Counted from the first letter of the stretch, positions 54,301 to 63,390 are shown. The stretch: 64,000 bases of DNA from RCIO01 sp965232405 (GCA_965232405.1 OZ246966.1:1178001-1242000), one strand, 5' to 3'. Numbers and translations: made by a program. The notes: generated by a model not told the origin, from the sequence alone.

Positions 54301-54847
54301 AATGACGCTCGTTCGCCTGCTTGCGATGATCACCGCCGCCTGCCTCGCCCAGGCCACCACAAACGTTTCGGCTTCCGCTCAGGGCCAGGGAGGTGGTTCG
54401 CTGCTTTCGGGCGACACGCCCATCGAGATTGTCAGCGACCGGCTGGAGGTTCGCGAACTGGAAAAAACGGCCGTCTTCACCGGCAATGTATCGCTGGTGC
54501 AGGACACATTCCTGCTGCGCACCGTTCGCATGGTCGTCCACTATACCGGTTCGGGCGAAGGCGCGCGGCCCGGCGGCGCAACCCAGGTGGAGCGCATCGA
54601 GGCCGAAGGCAAGGTCTACATCAATTCTGACGGGCAAGTCGCGACGGGCGACCGTGGCACATTCGAGATGGCGACAGGCGTGATGGTGCTGACCGGCAAC
54701 GAGGTAGTGCTGACTGAAGGCGATAATGTCGTAGTCGGCTGCCGGCTGACCATGAACACGCGAAGCGGCGAGTCCCAGGTGGACGGCTGCGGCAACGATA
54801 CGGGCCGCGTGCGCATGCTGCTGCAGCCGGAATCAGCCAACAACTGA
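54287..54847 (+). CDS. lptA: LPS transport periplasmic protein LptA
   Basis: A 186-residue protein with a signal peptide (to about residue 31, ASA-Q) and an OstA/LptA domain: PIEIVSDRLEVRELEKTAVFTGNVSLVQ and DRGTFEMATGVMVLTGNEVVLTEGDN. ATG 54287 overlaps lptC by 14 bases and has a GGCGAGG site; ATG 54302 is the alternative. It bridges the periplasm for LPS. The stop overlaps lptB (TGATG). Confidence 0.92.
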   Translation: MPRTRMTLVRLLAMITAACLAQATTNVSASAQGQGGGSLLSGDTPIEIVSDRLEVRELEKTAVFTGNVSLVQDTFLLRTVRMVVHYTGSGEGARPGGATQVERIEAEGKVYINSDGQVATGDRGTFEMATGVMVLTGNEVVLTEGDNVVVGCRLTMNTRSGESQVDGCGNDTGRVRMLLQPESANN

Positions 54848-55644
54848 TGCTGCGCGTGCTTTCAAAAAACGGCGGCCAGACCGACAACGCCGCAGGCGCA
54901 ACGGCACAGCGCGAGGCGCTGCGCGGAACGCTGGTCGCGCACAATCTGGTCAAGAGCTACAAGGGCCGCAATGTCGTTGCCGGCGTCTCGCTCGGCGTGA
55001 AAGCGGGCGAGGCAGTCGGGCTGCTTGGTCCCAACGGGGCCGGCAAGACCACCTGTTTCTACATGGTCACCGGGCTGGTGCCGGTCGATTCCGGCTCCAT
55101 CCTGATCGACGGCTTCGACGTGACCGCGATGCCCATGTACCGCCGCGCGCGCCTCGGCATCGGTTATCTGCCGCAGGAAGCCTCGATTTTCCGCGGGCTC
55201 ACAGTGGAGGGAAACATCCGCGCCGTGCTCGAGGTCACCGAGAAGAAGCGCAAGGCGCGCGAGGAGAAACTCGACGAGCTTCTGGACGAGTTTCATATCT
55301 CTCATCTGCGCAAGGCGCAGGCGATTTCACTGTCCGGTGGCGAACGCCGCAGGCTGGAGATTGCGAGAGCGCTGGCGAGCAATCCCAATTTCATGCTGCT
55401 GGACGAACCGTTCGCAGGCGTCGACCCGATCGCGGTTGCAGACATCCAGCAGCTTGTCAGGCATCTCACCCAGCGCGGCATCGGCGTGCTGATCACCGAC
55501 CATAATGTCCGCGAGACGCTTGGCCTCATAGACCGCGCCTACATCATCCATACGGGCAAGCTCCTGACCCACGGGACCGCGTCGGAAATCGTGGAGAACG
55601 AAGAAGTGCGGCGTCACTATCTTGGCGAGCGCTTCAGCCTCTGA
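54847..55644 (+). CDS. lptB: LPS export ABC transporter ATPase LptB
   Basis: A 265-residue ABC ATPase. Walker A is GPNGAGKTTC, the Q loop IGYLPQEASIFRGL is that of LptB, the signature is LSGGERRRLEIARAL, Walker B is FMLLDEPFAGVDP and the H loop ITDHNVRETL. The N-terminus carries about 30 extra residues before the domain. It powers LPS extraction with LptFG, which is encoded elsewhere. One-base overlap with lptA. Confidence 0.96.
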   Translation: MLRVLSKNGGQTDNAAGATAQREALRGTLVAHNLVKSYKGRNVVAGVSLGVKAGEAVGLLGPNGAGKTTCFYMVTGLVPVDSGSILIDGFDVTAMPMYRRARLGIGYLPQEASIFRGLTVEGNIRAVLEVTEKKRKAREEKLDELLDEFHISHLRKAQAISLSGGERRRLEIARALASNPNFMLLDEPFAGVDPIAVADIQQLVRHLTQRGIGVLITDHNVRETLGLIDRAYIIHTGKLLTHGTASEIVENEEVRRHYLGERFSL

Positions 55645-55833
55645 TGTTCAGTCGCGCTGAATTTGCGCGAAAAATCGAAGCAAAATCCACGCAAACCGCC
55701 CTCCGTAACGTCGCGGTAAGGCATTTCGGCTAGCTTCAAGCTTGACATGCAAAAGCCGGGCCAGTTTGATCCCGGCGCTCGGGCAGGCCTGTGGCCGCGC
55801 CGGGCAGGCGTAACGGGGCAGGTTGAGTACCAG

Positions 55834-57357
<1,524 letters not shown>

Positions 57358-57411
57358 GACACGGGCATTTCAGGCCCTGAACAACTTTCTCGCCCAGCCC
57401 GGCTCCATTCG

Positions 57412-57440
57412 TTGACAAGCGCATTTTAAGGGAATAGAAG
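57412..57440 (+). promoter_or_regulatory. Candidate upstream promoter of hpf-ptsN
   Basis: TTGACA (57412-57417) and TAGAAG (57435-57440) with a 17-base spacer. Transcripts from here would carry a leader of about 175 bases containing CCGG-GGGAA-CCGG and CCCGT-TTACCGAT-ACGGG hairpins. The 266-base gap 57358-57623 holds this, a second promoter and nothing else that I recognise. Confidence 0.4.
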
Positions 57441-57570
57441 CCCGCCCGCAGCCGGGGGAACCGGCCAGCATGCGGGTCTCGGACTGACTGGGCCCGTTTA
57501 CCGATACGGGAAAAATCGACCCTGCTTCGGCATTGAAAAACCGGATTTCCTTGTCAGGGAATGTGACCGG

Positions 57571-57576
57571 TATAAT
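57571..57576 (+). promoter_or_regulatory. Candidate proximal promoter of hpf (-10 TATAAT)
   Basis: A perfect TATAAT at 57571-57576 with only weak -35 candidates upstream (TTCCTT at 18 bases, TTGTCA at 14). It predicts a leader of about 40 bases to the hpf ATG. A weak -35 often means an activator or alternative sigma factor is needed. Confidence 0.4.
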
Positions 57577-57623
57577 GTTTAGTCGGTCAAAAAAGCCTCG
57601 ATTACAGGATCGTCAGTTCTGAG

Positions 57624-58220
57624 ATGAATTTGCGCATCACAGGCAAACATATGGATATTGGCGACGCGTTCCGCGCCCGCATCGAGGGGCGCATCGGCGA
57701 CGCCGTCGACAAATATTTCGATGGCGGGTTTTCCGGCCAGGTGACGGTCGAGAAGTCCGGTTCGGGCTACGATGCCGATTGCCTTGTGCGGCTGGACACC
57801 GGCATCGCGTTGCAGGCGAACGGCAAGGCGCAGGAGCCGCAATCGGCATTCGATGCGGCTGCCGAGCGGATCGAAAAGCGTCTGCGCCGCTACAAGCGCC
57901 GGCTCAAGTCGCACAATACGGCGAGCCGGGAAGCGGCGGAATCCATCGATCTGGCCTATCGCGTTATCGCGCCGGTGGCCGACGAGGACGACGAAGTGCC
58001 GGAGGACTATGCTCCGGCGGTGATTGCGGAACAGACGGTCGCGCTCAGGACAATGAGCGTGGCGGAAGCCGCGATCGAACTCGATACCAAGGACAATCCG
58101 GTCTACATATTCCGCAACGCAGGCAATCGGCACGTCAGCATCGTGTACCGGCGACCCGACGGGAATATCGGCTGGATCGACACAACGGCAGCCCAGGGTC
58201 AGGACCCGGGCGGGCAATAA
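57624..58220 (+). CDS. hpf: Ribosome hibernation-promoting factor, long form
   Basis: A 198-residue long HPF. The N-terminal RaiA/YfiA domain (1-110) starts MNLRITGKHMDIGDAFRARI; the C-terminal dimerisation domain (about 135-190) has TMSVAEAAIELDTKDNPVYIFRN and ends with the GxIGWID-type strand. The long form pairs 70S ribosomes into 100S dimers in stationary phase. Its place between rpoN and ptsN is conserved. Confidence 0.95.
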   Translation: MNLRITGKHMDIGDAFRARIEGRIGDAVDKYFDGGFSGQVTVEKSGSGYDADCLVRLDTGIALQANGKAQEPQSAFDAAAERIEKRLRRYKRRLKSHNTASREAAESIDLAYRVIAPVADEDDEVPEDYAPAVIAEQTVALRTMSVAEAAIELDTKDNPVYIFRNAGNRHVSIVYRRPDGNIGWIDTTAAQGQDPGGQ

Positions 58221-58278
58221 GCAACACCGGATCCGGTGCGAGGCGGGGGACGCACGCACCGGGACAAGGGACTCCATC

Positions 58279-58743
58279 ATGGATCTCAGTGATCTGATCG
58301 ACGTGTCGGCAATCATGCCGAACCTGAAAGCCAACTCGAAGAAGCAGCTCTTGCAGCTGATGGCCGAGCGCGCCGCTGCCACAACGGGCCTGCCGGAACG
58401 CGAGGTGTTCGACACCATTCTCCAGCGCGAGCGCCTTGGATCGACGGGTGTCGGCAACGGCATCGCCATTCCGCACGGCAAGCTGCCGGGTGTCGACAAG
58501 ATCGTGGGTGTTTTCGCGCGGCTGGAACATGCCGTCGACTTCGAGGCTCTAGACGATCAGCCGGTCGATCTGGTGTTCATGCTGCTGGCGCCCGAAGGCG
58601 CCGGCGCCGATCATCTGAAGGCGCTTTCGCGCATTGCGCGCGTGCTTCGCGATGCCGATACGGTCAAGAAAATACGCGGAACCGGCGACGCGACGGCGAT
58701 TTACACCTTCCTGTCGCAGACGCCTGCATCCCACGCCGCCTGA
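58279..58743 (+). CDS. ptsN: PTS IIA-like nitrogen regulatory protein PtsN
   Basis: A 154-residue EIIA-Ntr. The phosphorylated His lies in GNGIAIPHGKLPGV near residue 66, and the surroundings match EIIA of the fructose type. It receives phosphate from PtsP/NPr and signals nitrogen and potassium status to other proteins; it does not transport sugar. Located 58 bases after hpf. Confidence 0.95.
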   Translation: MDLSDLIDVSAIMPNLKANSKKQLLQLMAERAAATTGLPEREVFDTILQRERLGSTGVGNGIAIPHGKLPGVDKIVGVFARLEHAVDFEALDDQPVDLVFMLLAPEGAGADHLKALSRIARVLRDADTVKKIRGTGDATAIYTFLSQTPASHAA

Positions 58744-58779
58744 TCAGGCGGCGCTTTCACTCAATTCGACAGTTTCGCG

Positions 58780-59037
58780 TCAGTGAACGCTGACAGGCGT
58801 CAGGTCGTTCTGCATCGCACCGGCAAGCGCGCTGTCCTGTGCGTCTGCAAGCAGGATCGGCGTACCATTGGCGGCAAACACGGCCCAAAGCCTTGTTCCC
58901 GGCGCCATTTCGGGCGCATCGGGGAAACGTTCCTTGAGTTCGGCGCTGTCGAATTCGCGAAGATACGCAACGGTGCCTTCGCCGAGATGGGCCAGTTCCT
59001 CCTGCGTGAGGACGTGGCTGGTTTCAAATTCAGTCAT
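58780..59037 (-). CDS. DUF1150 family protein
   Basis: An 85-residue DUF1150 protein starting MTEFETSHVLTQEELAHLGEG, with AYLREFDSAELKERFP and LWAVFAANGTPILLAD. ATG 59037 has an AGGAGG site, better than the upstream in-frame codon. It lies 70 bases after hsp20 on the same strand. This pairing is common in rhizobia, so it probably shares heat-shock expression. Function unknown. Confidence 0.85.
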   Translation of the reverse strand: MTEFETSHVLTQEELAHLGEGTVAYLREFDSAELKERFPDAPEMAPGTRLWAVFAANGTPILLADAQDSALAGAMQNDLTPVSVH

Positions 59038-59107
59038 GCAAGCCTCCTTGCGTGCAGGAAGTCCCTTCTGACCAACCCGCATCAGAGCTTTTCCGGTACG
59101 GGCGAAA

Positions 59108-59533
59108 CTAGTCTCGCACCGAAATGTTGATTTTTCGTACCAGCTTCTCGGGCTGGGGCCTGTCGAGGTCGATCGACAGCAGGCCGTTCTTCAATTCCGC
59201 CCCGGTAACGCGCATTCCGTCGGCCAGAACGAATGTCCGCTGGAACTGGCGCGCGGCGATGCCGCGGTGCAGAAATTCGCGCTCGGTATCGTCGGTCTGA
59301 CGACCGCGCACGATGAGCTGGTTTTCCTCGGTCGACACATCAAGCTCCTCGTCGGAGAAGCCGGCGACCGCAAGCGTTATGCGGAGCCTGTCAACCTCGC
59401 CGTCGGCGTCCCGTATCCTCTCGATATTGTAGGGCGGGTAACCGTCAGCGGATTTGGCGACGCGTTCAAGCGTCTTTTCCATTGTATCGAACCCCAGAAG
59501 CAGCGGGCTCGAGAAAGTCGACATACGTGTCAT
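59108..59533 (-). CDS. Small heat-shock protein Hsp20/IbpA type
   Basis: A 141-residue sHSP with an alpha-crystallin domain (about 35-125): YPPYNIERIRDADG, LRITLAVAGFSDEELDV, FLHRGIAARQFQRTFVLADG and GLLSIDLDRP. The C-terminal INI tripeptide is the I-x-I oligomerisation motif. It holds unfolding proteins in a refoldable state. GAGGA lies 6 bases before the ATG and appears buried in a hairpin (see the leader entry). An alternative start is 59524. Confidence 0.94.
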   Translation of the reverse strand: MTRMSTFSSPLLLGFDTMEKTLERVAKSADGYPPYNIERIRDADGEVDRLRITLAVAGFSDEELDVSTEENQLIVRGRQTDDTEREFLHRGIAARQFQRTFVLADGMRVTGAELKNGLLSIDLDRPQPEKLVRKINISVRD

Positions 59534-59537
59534 ACCG

Positions 59538-59598
59538 TGTCCTCAAAGAGCGACGTGGACAGGCGGAAACCCTGATGGCGTTTTCGCCCGTGACACTG
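59538..59598 (-). promoter_or_regulatory. Candidate ROSE-type RNA thermometer before hsp20
   Basis: In the hsp20 leader (minus strand) three hairpins can form: GGCG-AAAA-CGCC (59588-59577), CAGG-(7)-CCTG (59574-59560) and UGUCC (59561-59557) with GGACA (59542-59538). The last buries the GAGGA ribosome site. UCGCU (59553-59549) faces the ribosome site and fits the conserved U(U/C)GCU of ROSE elements. This is what rhizobial hsp20 leaders normally carry; it was assigned by eye. Confidence 0.6.
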
Positions 59599-59627
59599 AT
59601 ATGGTCCGCCGCGAATTCGAGTTCAAG
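59599..59627 (-). promoter_or_regulatory. Candidate heat-shock (sigma-32-like) promoter of hsp20
   Basis: CTTGAA (59627-59622) and CCATAT (59604-59599) with a 17-base spacer on the minus strand. CTTGAA is the RpoH -35 core; the -10 only partly fits the alphaproteobacterial consensus. The predicted start near 59592 is just where the ROSE-like leader begins. Confidence 0.4.
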
Positions 59628-59647
59628 TGCATGAAGCAGGAGTGAGA

Positions 59648-60592
59648 ATGGCCGAAACGCGCAGAATCATCATCGACACGGACCCCGGTCAGGACGACGC
59701 CGTGGCGATCATGCTGGCGTTGGCCAGTCCCGAGCTCGAAGTGGTGGGCATCACAGCCGTCGCCGGCAACGTGCCGCTGGAACTCACGCAGAAAAACGCC
59801 CGCAAGGTTTGCGAACTGGCCGGACGGCCCGACATCCCCGTTTACGCCGGTGCAGACGGCCCGATGGAGCGCAAGCTGGTCACGGCGGAATATGTGCACG
59901 GAAAAACCGGGCTGGATGGACCCGATTTGCCCGAACCGGCGATGGAACTTCAGCACGAACATGCCGTCGATTTCATCATCGAGACGCTGATGGCGGAGGA
60001 AGCAGGCAAGATCACCCTTTGTCCGCTCGGGCCGCTCACCAACATCGCGCTGGCGATGAAGAAGGAACCCGCCATCGTTCCGCGCATCCGAGAGATCGTG
60101 CTGATGGGCGGCGGCTTCTTCGAAGGCGGCAACACGACGCCGGCGGCGGAATTCAACATCTATGTCGATCCGCAGGCGGCCGAGATCGTCTTCCGCTCAG
60201 GCGTGCAGATCACCATGATGCCGCTGGACGTGACCCACAAGGCACTGTCAAAGGCAACCCGCGTGGCCGCATTCCGTAACATCGGCAACCGGGTCGGCAT
60301 TGCCGTGTCCCAGATGCTTTCCTTCTCAGAACGCTTCGACGAGGCGAAATACGGCACCGATGGCGGACCGCTGCACGATCCATGCGTCATTGCCTGGCTG
60401 GTCAAGCCCGAACTGTTCAAGGGGCGCGATTGCAATGTCGAGATCGAGACCCAATCCGATCTCACCATGGGCATGACCGTTGTCGACTGGTGGGGCGTGA
60501 CCAAGCGAGCAAAGAACGCCTATGTCGTACGCGACATCGACGATGACGCCTTTTTCGAACTTCTGACCGTGCGTCTGGCCGCCCTGCCCTAG
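59648..60592 (+). CDS. Inosine-uridine preferring nucleoside hydrolase
   Basis: A 314-residue nucleoside hydrolase. IIIDTDPGQDDAVAIMLAL is the N-terminal Asp-rich Ca2+ site, MMPLDVTHKAL and GPLHDPCVIAWL complete the active site. It splits ribonucleosides into base and ribose. AGGAG lies 8 bases before ATG 59648. It converges on ribokinase, which would phosphorylate the released ribose; the two stop codons share the palindrome CTAG (60589-60592). Confidence 0.93.
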   Translation: MAETRRIIIDTDPGQDDAVAIMLALASPELEVVGITAVAGNVPLELTQKNARKVCELAGRPDIPVYAGADGPMERKLVTAEYVHGKTGLDGPDLPEPAMELQHEHAVDFIIETLMAEEAGKITLCPLGPLTNIALAMKKEPAIVPRIREIVLMGGGFFEGGNTTPAAEFNIYVDPQAAEIVFRSGVQITMMPLDVTHKALSKATRVAAFRNIGNRVGIAVSQMLSFSERFDEAKYGTDGGPLHDPCVIAWLVKPELFKGRDCNVEIETQSDLTMGMTVVDWWGVTKRAKNAYVVRDIDDDAFFELLTVRLAALP

Positions 60593-61494
60593 CCGGCACT
60601 CGCCAGAGCTGTTTCCACTTCACGAGCGACCGGGATCGACGGCTGCGCGCCGGGTTTCAGGCAGGCCAGCGAACCGGCAGCGGCGGCGAGGCGCAAGGCG
60701 TCTTCGAGCGACATGCCCTCATCCAGCCCTGCTGCAAGGTAGCCGCAAAACGTGTCTCCGGCCCCAACCGTGTCGACCGGCGTGATTTTCAACGCCGGCA
60801 CGTTGAGCATCCCCTCCGGGGTGGCGGCCAGCACGCCCTCGCCGCCCAGCGTGACGATGAGGCAGTTTCCGGTCTTTTCAACGAAAGCGCGCATACGGGT
60901 CTCGCGCTCGCCGGGGGCAAGGCGCAGCGCGTCCGCATAAAGGTCGAATTCGGTTTCGTTGGCGATCACATAGTCAGCGCGCGGCAAAAGCGGGGCAGCA
61001 CTTTCCTGAAATGGCGCGGTGTTGAGGATCGACACTGCACCGCTACTGCGTGCACGCCCAAGTGCGGCGGCTACCGTTTCAAGCGGCACCTCGTGCTGGA
61101 GAAGCACATGGTCGCCTCGGGCCATGCCGGCGGATGAGACATCCGCCTCCGCCACCAGACCGTTCGCGCCCGGCACCACGGCGATCATGTTCTCCCCGTC
61201 CGATCCGACAAGGATCAGCGCCGTGCCCGTCGGGCCACCGACGCGGCGAACGGCAGCAAGATCGACGCCCGCCTCATCCAGCAGCGCCAGCGCCTCGCCC
61301 GCGAACGCGTCCTTGCCGACTGCGCCCACCATGCGAACGTCCGCACCGGCACGGCGTGCCGCCAGCGCCTGGTTCGCCCCCTTGCCGCCCGCGGCGGTGG
61401 CGAAGGCGGAGCCGGGAACGGTTTCCCCCGGTCCGGGCAGGCGGCCCACATTGGCGATGAGATCAAGATTGATGGACCCGACGACGACAATCAT
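60589..61494 (-). CDS. rbsK: Ribokinase
   Basis: A 301-residue PfkB-family kinase. It has VVVGSINLDLIANV at the start, AAGGKGANQALAARRAG, VIANETE and the catalytic DTVGAGDTFCGYLAAGL with the base Asp. This is the ribokinase subgroup. ATG 61494 starts the domain; GTG 61503 is possible. It makes ribose 5-phosphate. It is convergent with, and functionally linked to, the nucleoside hydrolase. Confidence 0.92.
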   Translation of the reverse strand: MIVVVGSINLDLIANVGRLPGPGETVPGSAFATAAGGKGANQALAARRAGADVRMVGAVGKDAFAGEALALLDEAGVDLAAVRRVGGPTGTALILVGSDGENMIAVVPGANGLVAEADVSSAGMARGDHVLLQHEVPLETVAAALGRARSSGAVSILNTAPFQESAAPLLPRADYVIANETEFDLYADALRLAPGERETRMRAFVEKTGNCLIVTLGGEGVLAATPEGMLNVPALKITPVDTVGAGDTFCGYLAAGLDEGMSLEDALRLAAAAGSLACLKPGAQPSIPVAREVETALASAG

Positions 61495-61556
61495 TCGCTG
61501 CACCCATTGTTCGGGCGCAGTCTAGAACAGGATGGAAGCCGTTTGACCAGCCGGCG

Positions 61557-62075
61557 CTATTCGCAGCGAACCGTGACCTGCGCCTGATAGGTCCCCGCCG
61601 GGAAGATGCCGGAGGAACGGGTCGCCGTAAGTCCTATCGCAACCGTGTGCGTTCCGTTTGCCAGCAGCGTCGTCGCCGCGCCGCCGATGGGAAGCCCGCC
61701 ATTGATTGCGTATGTCGAGGCGAAGCCGACGGAGGTCCCGCCACCTGCTGGCTCGGACAGGAACGCTGCCGGAGGCGGGGCGGACATGCCGAAACACACA
61801 AGCGGATCGAGAACGGGAAGGCCGGCGCAGCCGAGGGAACTGGGCTTGACGGTCACGACCGCGCTCGCACCGCCCGGCTGGTCCGACCCGAGCAGGTTAA
61901 GCGTGGGACTGATCGCAAGCGTGCCGGCGTTCTGAACCGTAATCGTGCACGAACCGACGATCTGCGCCGGGACCGCCGCCACCGACAACAACAATGCAGA
62001 CAGCGCCCCTGTTCCGGCGCGGCAGGCGGTTGCCGTTCGGCTGTTCAATTGCCGGCGCGCCCTTCGTCCGTCCAT
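61557..62075 (-). CDS. Spore coat protein U (SCPU) domain secreted protein
   Basis: A 172-residue secreted protein. A long basic N-region (MDGRRARRQL) precedes a hydrophobic stretch (about 22-38), and the mature part begins near GSCTITVQN. It ends GTYQAQVTVRCE, the SCPU (PF05229) C-terminus also seen in the other family member of this operon (NYQATVTVRCE). SCPU proteins are pilin-like subunits of Csu-type chaperone-usher fibres. Last gene of a four-gene operon; it overlaps the preceding gene by 31 bases. Confidence 0.78.
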   Translation of the reverse strand: MDGRRARRQLNSRTATACRAGTGALSALLLSVAAVPAQIVGSCTITVQNAGTLAISPTLNLLGSDQPGGASAVVTVKPSSLGCAGLPVLDPLVCFGMSAPPPAAFLSEPAGGGTSVGFASTYAINGGLPIGGAATTLLANGTHTVAIGLTATRSSGIFPAGTYQAQVTVRCE

Positions 62076-62503
62076 CCCTCACGCGCCCAGTTAACCTCCG
62101 CCCCGGCGGCTGCGCTGCTGCCGCGCGCAATCCCCATCTTGAGCATGCGGATCTCCATTTCCAGCCGCTCGACTTCCAGCGCATAAAGCCGCGCGCAGTC
62201 GAGCCGAGTCGGCCGGCGTCCGAGCGGTATGACGACCCGGCCATAGGTCGACATGCCTTCTGATGACGACCGCCCGCCAACCACGCCGACATCGAGATAG
62301 GCGCCGCTGCCGGAGATCGACGAGCGGCAGGTTGTGCCGTCCGATGCGCGCACCTCGTCCTGGCCCTGCGGCAGCGTCACACCCGGCAGCGTGAAACCGG
62401 TCTGGTTGAGGTTGTAAACGTCGCCGCCGAGCGCCTGTCCCGAAAGGCTCGCGATTGCCGTCGCCAGCGCTGCTACATGCGTCGTGCGAGAAATTTTCCA
62501 CAT
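62045..62503 (-). CDS. Hypothetical secreted protein of the SCPU operon
   Basis: A 152-residue protein with a signal peptide (about 1-26, ALG-G). The middle has DGTTCRSSISGSGAYLDVGVVGG and YGRVVIPLG, a beta-rich region with two Cys (the second in LDCARL). The C-terminal third is a helix, LDCARLYALEVERLEMEIRM. I do not recognise the family. It overlaps the genes on both sides by 31 bases each, so it is clearly part of the operon, and it may be a periplasmic or outer-membrane partner of the two SCPU proteins. Confidence 0.75.
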   Translation of the reverse strand: MWKISRTTHVAALATAIASLSGQALGGDVYNLNQTGFTLPGVTLPQGQDEVRASDGTTCRSSISGSGAYLDVGVVGGRSSSEGMSTYGRVVIPLGRRPTRLDCARLYALEVERLEMEIRMLKMGIARGSSAAAGAEVNWAREGWTDEGRAGN

Positions 62504-62853
62504 ATCTGTGCCTTTATCTGTGTCTGCTGGCCGGGAAAGGGGACGCTTTCGGTACAGATACGCACTTTGCGGGAGGTGGTGCCGTCGAACGGCACGATGA
62601 CAAGCACCGGCCGCGATGCCTGACCACCCAGTTGGAAGGCGGGCGGCATGACCTGCGCAGCGACCGGCGCGAAGTCCTGGTCGTAAACGCGGACCTCGAC
62701 CCTGATGCGGTGCTTGTAGGGGTTGGCCGGGTAGATGCGGACGGCAAACGCATCGGTGAAACTGGTCACCACGCCGCGCATCGGGCTCATCGACTGGCTG
62801 GCCGCCGGCAGCGAGAAAATCAGCGCCAGCCCAAGGGCAAGTCCTATTCGCAT
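62473..62853 (-). CDS. Single-domain pilus-chaperone-like periplasmic protein
   Basis: A 126-residue protein with a signal peptide (about 1-20, AAS-Q). The mature 106 residues match the N-terminal (first Ig-like) domain of PapD-type chaperones: a strand of small and polar residues, HRIRVEVRVYDQDFAPV, VMPPAFQLGGQASRPVLVIVPF and RKVRICTESVP. The second Ig domain is absent, so it is half a normal chaperone of about 230 residues. ATG 62853 overlaps the upstream SCPU gene by 10 bases. It probably handles the SCPU subunits; assignment is moderate. Confidence 0.7.
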   Translation of the reverse strand: MRIGLALGLALIFSLPAASQSMSPMRGVVTSFTDAFAVRIYPANPYKHRIRVEVRVYDQDFAPVAAQVMPPAFQLGGQASRPVLVIVPFDGTTSRKVRICTESVPFPGQQTQIKAQICGKFLARRM

Positions 62854-63311
62854 CGCACCGTCACCGTTGCCTGATAGTTGCCGGCGGCGAAGCGGTTGCT
62901 GCCACCCTTGGTTCCGACCAGATGAACCGTCACCGTCGAAGTGCCGGGATCGGTCAGCGTCGTGGTGGCGCCGGTCTCGGCCACCGTGTGCGCACCCGTT
63001 GCGGCGTATGTCGGGGTCCACGTGGTCGCCGAAACATCGGCTGCCGGCACAGTGACGACGGTCACGGGATCGACGCTGAGATCGACACCGCCGGTGGTGG
63101 AAAGCGTGACTGAGCCCGCCGAACCGCCACCCAGTTTTGAACTGAGGGACTGCAGATCGGCGCTTGCCACGAACGTGCCGTTGGAATCGACGCTCAAGGT
63201 GCAGGTGGCATTCACCGTTGCGTCGAACAGCACGTTCTGCGTGGTCGCCGGAAGGGGCCCGGCAATGGTCACCGCCACAACAGTAACAGCAATGAACAGG
63301 CCGGCGCGCAT
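62844..63311 (-). CDS. Spore coat protein U (SCPU) domain secreted protein, first gene
   Basis: A 155-residue protein with a signal peptide (about 1-24). The mature part is Ser/Thr/Val-rich and beta-type, with VNATCTLSVDSNGTFV near its start and NRFAAGNYQATVTVRCE at its end, the SCPU pattern with its paired cysteines. No Lys-rich or enzymatic motif is seen. It heads the four-gene operon. Its ATG at 63311 and ribosome site AAGGA lie inside a long hairpin, and a CtrA box lies about 60 bases upstream. Confidence 0.82.
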   Translation of the reverse strand: MRAGLFIAVTVVAVTIAGPLPATTQNVLFDATVNATCTLSVDSNGTFVASADLQSLSSKLGGGSAGSVTLSTTGGVDLSVDPVTVVTVPAADVSATTWTPTYAATGAHTVAETGATTTLTDPGTSTVTVHLVGTKGGSNRFAAGNYQATVTVRCE

Positions 63312-63356
63312 AGGGATTGCATCCTTGGGTTGTATGTACCCTTGGATGCAACCCTA
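63311..63356 (-). promoter_or_regulatory. Long hairpin over the SCPU-operon ribosome site
   Basis: A 46-base inverted repeat: TAGGG (63311-63315), TTGCATCC (63317-63324), GGGT (63327-63330), a 7-base loop, ACCC (63338-63341), GGATGCAA (63344-63351), CCCTA (63352-63356). Only a T/T internal loop and one bulged A interrupt 17 pairs. In the mRNA the AAGGA ribosome site and the first base of the start codon are paired. No U tract follows, so it is not an ordinary terminator for the upstream ada gene. Confidence 0.7.
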
Positions 63357-63359
63357 TGT

Positions 63360-63385
63360 ATTTTATGGTTAAGCGATGGTTAAGC
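63360..63385 (-). promoter_or_regulatory. CtrA box and promoter of the SCPU operon
   Basis: On the minus strand GCTTAACCAT occurs twice, 11 bases apart (63385-63376, 63374-63365). Together they give TTAACCATCGCTTAACCAT, a perfect TTAA-N7-TTAA CtrA site (TTAA at 63383-63380 and 63372-63369). TAAAAT (63365-63360) can serve as -10, with the CtrA site where the -35 should be. This is the layout of CtrA-activated promoters. The predicted start is near 63353. Confidence 0.65.
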
Positions 63386-63390
63386 GCCCG

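Noticed and set aside
63312..63356. Hairpin as the intrinsic terminator of ada
   Set aside because: No U tract on the minus strand after the stem, and it covers the start of the next gene.
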